Below are positions 52,827 through 53,388 of a stretch of DNA of 53,388 bases, piece after piece (position 1 is the first letter of the stretch; the number at the start of each line of letters is the position of its first letter). This DNA comes from Oceanobacillus indicireducens. Its GTDB lineage: Bacteria; Bacillota; Bacilli; Bacillales; Amphibacillaceae. The translations under genes and the position numbers were made by a program. Location of the stretch: positions 211,741-265,128 of the forward strand of contig NZ_BMOS01000002.1 in assembly GCF_014647195.1 (NCBI RefSeq), read 5' to 3'. A model generated the notes under the pieces. That model saw only the letters and a list, made by a program, of their open reading frames with translations, ran no database searches and was not told where the DNA came from.

Positions 52827-53074
52827 CTCTTTTTCCCCCTTTTACTTATGCAACATCTTTAAAAATAACAATTGAAAAAGTGACCCCTAACTCCTCTCTC
52901 ATGTAGACATGTATAGGAAAATCCCTTTTGTAAAACTAAAGAATATTATACCCCAATACTTGGTAAATGGGGATAGTTATTTAGATGGATATGAATTTTA
53001 TTTTTTAGTAAAATGAAACTTAATTACTTGCCACTCGTATGTAAGATATAAATGTATGAATCGGAGGATATTTA

Positions 53075-53335
53075 ATGAAAAAGTATCTTGTCTTTATCAT
53101 TAGTTTTATTGTAATGTTCACCGTATTCCAGGTACTGTCTGGCATGTTTCTAACATGGATATATACTCCGAATATTAGTTCAGCTTGGAGCATGCGTACT
53201 GGTCTCTCCCAGGAAACCGTTATTACAGGCTGCAATTCATTTGGGCTACCATTGTTTACTGCTGCGCTTGCTGCTTCTGTTGCTTATGTGACCTTCGTGA
53301 AGTTTGCGAGGCGTAGGAAAGAAAATATTAAATGA
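53075..53335 (+). CDS. small two-helix membrane protein (86 aa)
   Basis: GGAGG lies 7-8 nt before the ATG. First helix YLVFIISFIVMFTVFQVLSGMF (may act as a signal), second FGLPLFTAALAASVAYVTFVKF, then a basic tail ARRRKENIK. No family recognised. Confidence 0.65.
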   Translation: MKKYLVFIISFIVMFTVFQVLSGMFLTWIYTPNISSAWSMRTGLSQETVITGCNSFGLPLFTAALAASVAYVTFVKFARRRKENIK

Positions 53336-53345
53336 TGAAAACAAA

Positions 53346-53388
53346 GGCGCAAGCGCCCTTGCAGGTTAAAAACGCGACGTCCTGTCGC
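53346..53388. repeat. GC-rich interspersed repeat, copy 2 (cut by window end)
   Basis: GGCGCAAGCGCCCTTGCAGG followed by TTAAAAACGCGACGTCCTGTCGC. The GGCGCAAGC-CCCTT-CAGG start matches 4919-4938. It begins a few bases after the last stop codon. Confidence 0.6.

Overview
The window reads as the chromosome of a low-GC, endospore-forming, probably halotolerant member of the Bacillaceae (Oceanobacillus/Virgibacillus-like; genus inferred, not proven). The clues are AGGAGG-type ribosome binding sites, frequent TTG/GTG starts, PyrR, GlpP and CcpA-type control sites, a spore-cortex-hydrolase-like GH18 tail, a compatible-solute OpuC transporter and very acidic exported domains. No rRNA, tRNA, CRISPR array or prophage was seen.

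Layout. 0-7 kb: tail of a GH18 hydrolase, a diverged HprK paralogue, a QueT transporter with a structured leader, an SDR, a DUF2829 (Tad2-like) protein, malate:quinone oxidoreductase and aspartase. 7-12 kb: a TetR/RND efflux pair with an operator between -35 and -10, then a membrane protein. 12-19 kb: a decayed segment. It holds a gntR::glcF deletion scar, an FAH hydrolase with a folded leader, a YflT-type stress protein, a PyrR-attenuated codBA operon with one frameshift in each gene, DoxX, and a REP-associated tyrosine transposase (RAYT). 19-26 kb: GbsR-type regulator and opuCABCD, a leaderless metal-receptor-like protein, and a cyclic-2,3-diphosphoglycerate-synthase-like protein. 26-33.5 kb: a coherent glycerol/dihydroxyacetone block on the minus strand, dhaKLM-glpP-glpFK-glpD, with a cre-overlapped glpF promoter and two GlpP-type leader terminators. 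33.6-37.8 kb: N-acetylglucosamine block nagA / nagR / nagE with repeated NagR-like boxes and a SIS-domain pseudogene. 37.8-46.5 kb: an AT-rich TetR plus membrane-protein pair, a LysR next to a CofE-like ligase, a tandem hairpin array, LURP-one, aldo/keto reductase, aromatic acid exporter, MenC/NSAR and a MazG-like protein. 46.5-48.8 kb: a TPP-riboswitch operon thiM - cysteine hydrolase - Lin0512 - truncated YdcZ-type transporter. 48.8-53.4 kb: mostly small membrane or surface proteins of unknown role.

The strongest unlisted structure is a dispersed palindromic repeat. Each half site is GGGACA - GGGGTCAGAGCA - TGTCCC (27-28 bp). It occurs about 26-30 times at 14 to 15 loci between 3.3 and 34.9 kb, mostly as inverted pairs able to form 59-65 nt hairpins (perfect 28- and 31-bp arms at two loci). 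Most copies sit 2-12 nt from a stop codon, and pairs flank the RAYT gene at 18.6 kb on both sides. This looks like a REPIN/RAYT system in a Firmicute. Gene decay is the second theme: several genes are broken by deletions or single-base shifts.
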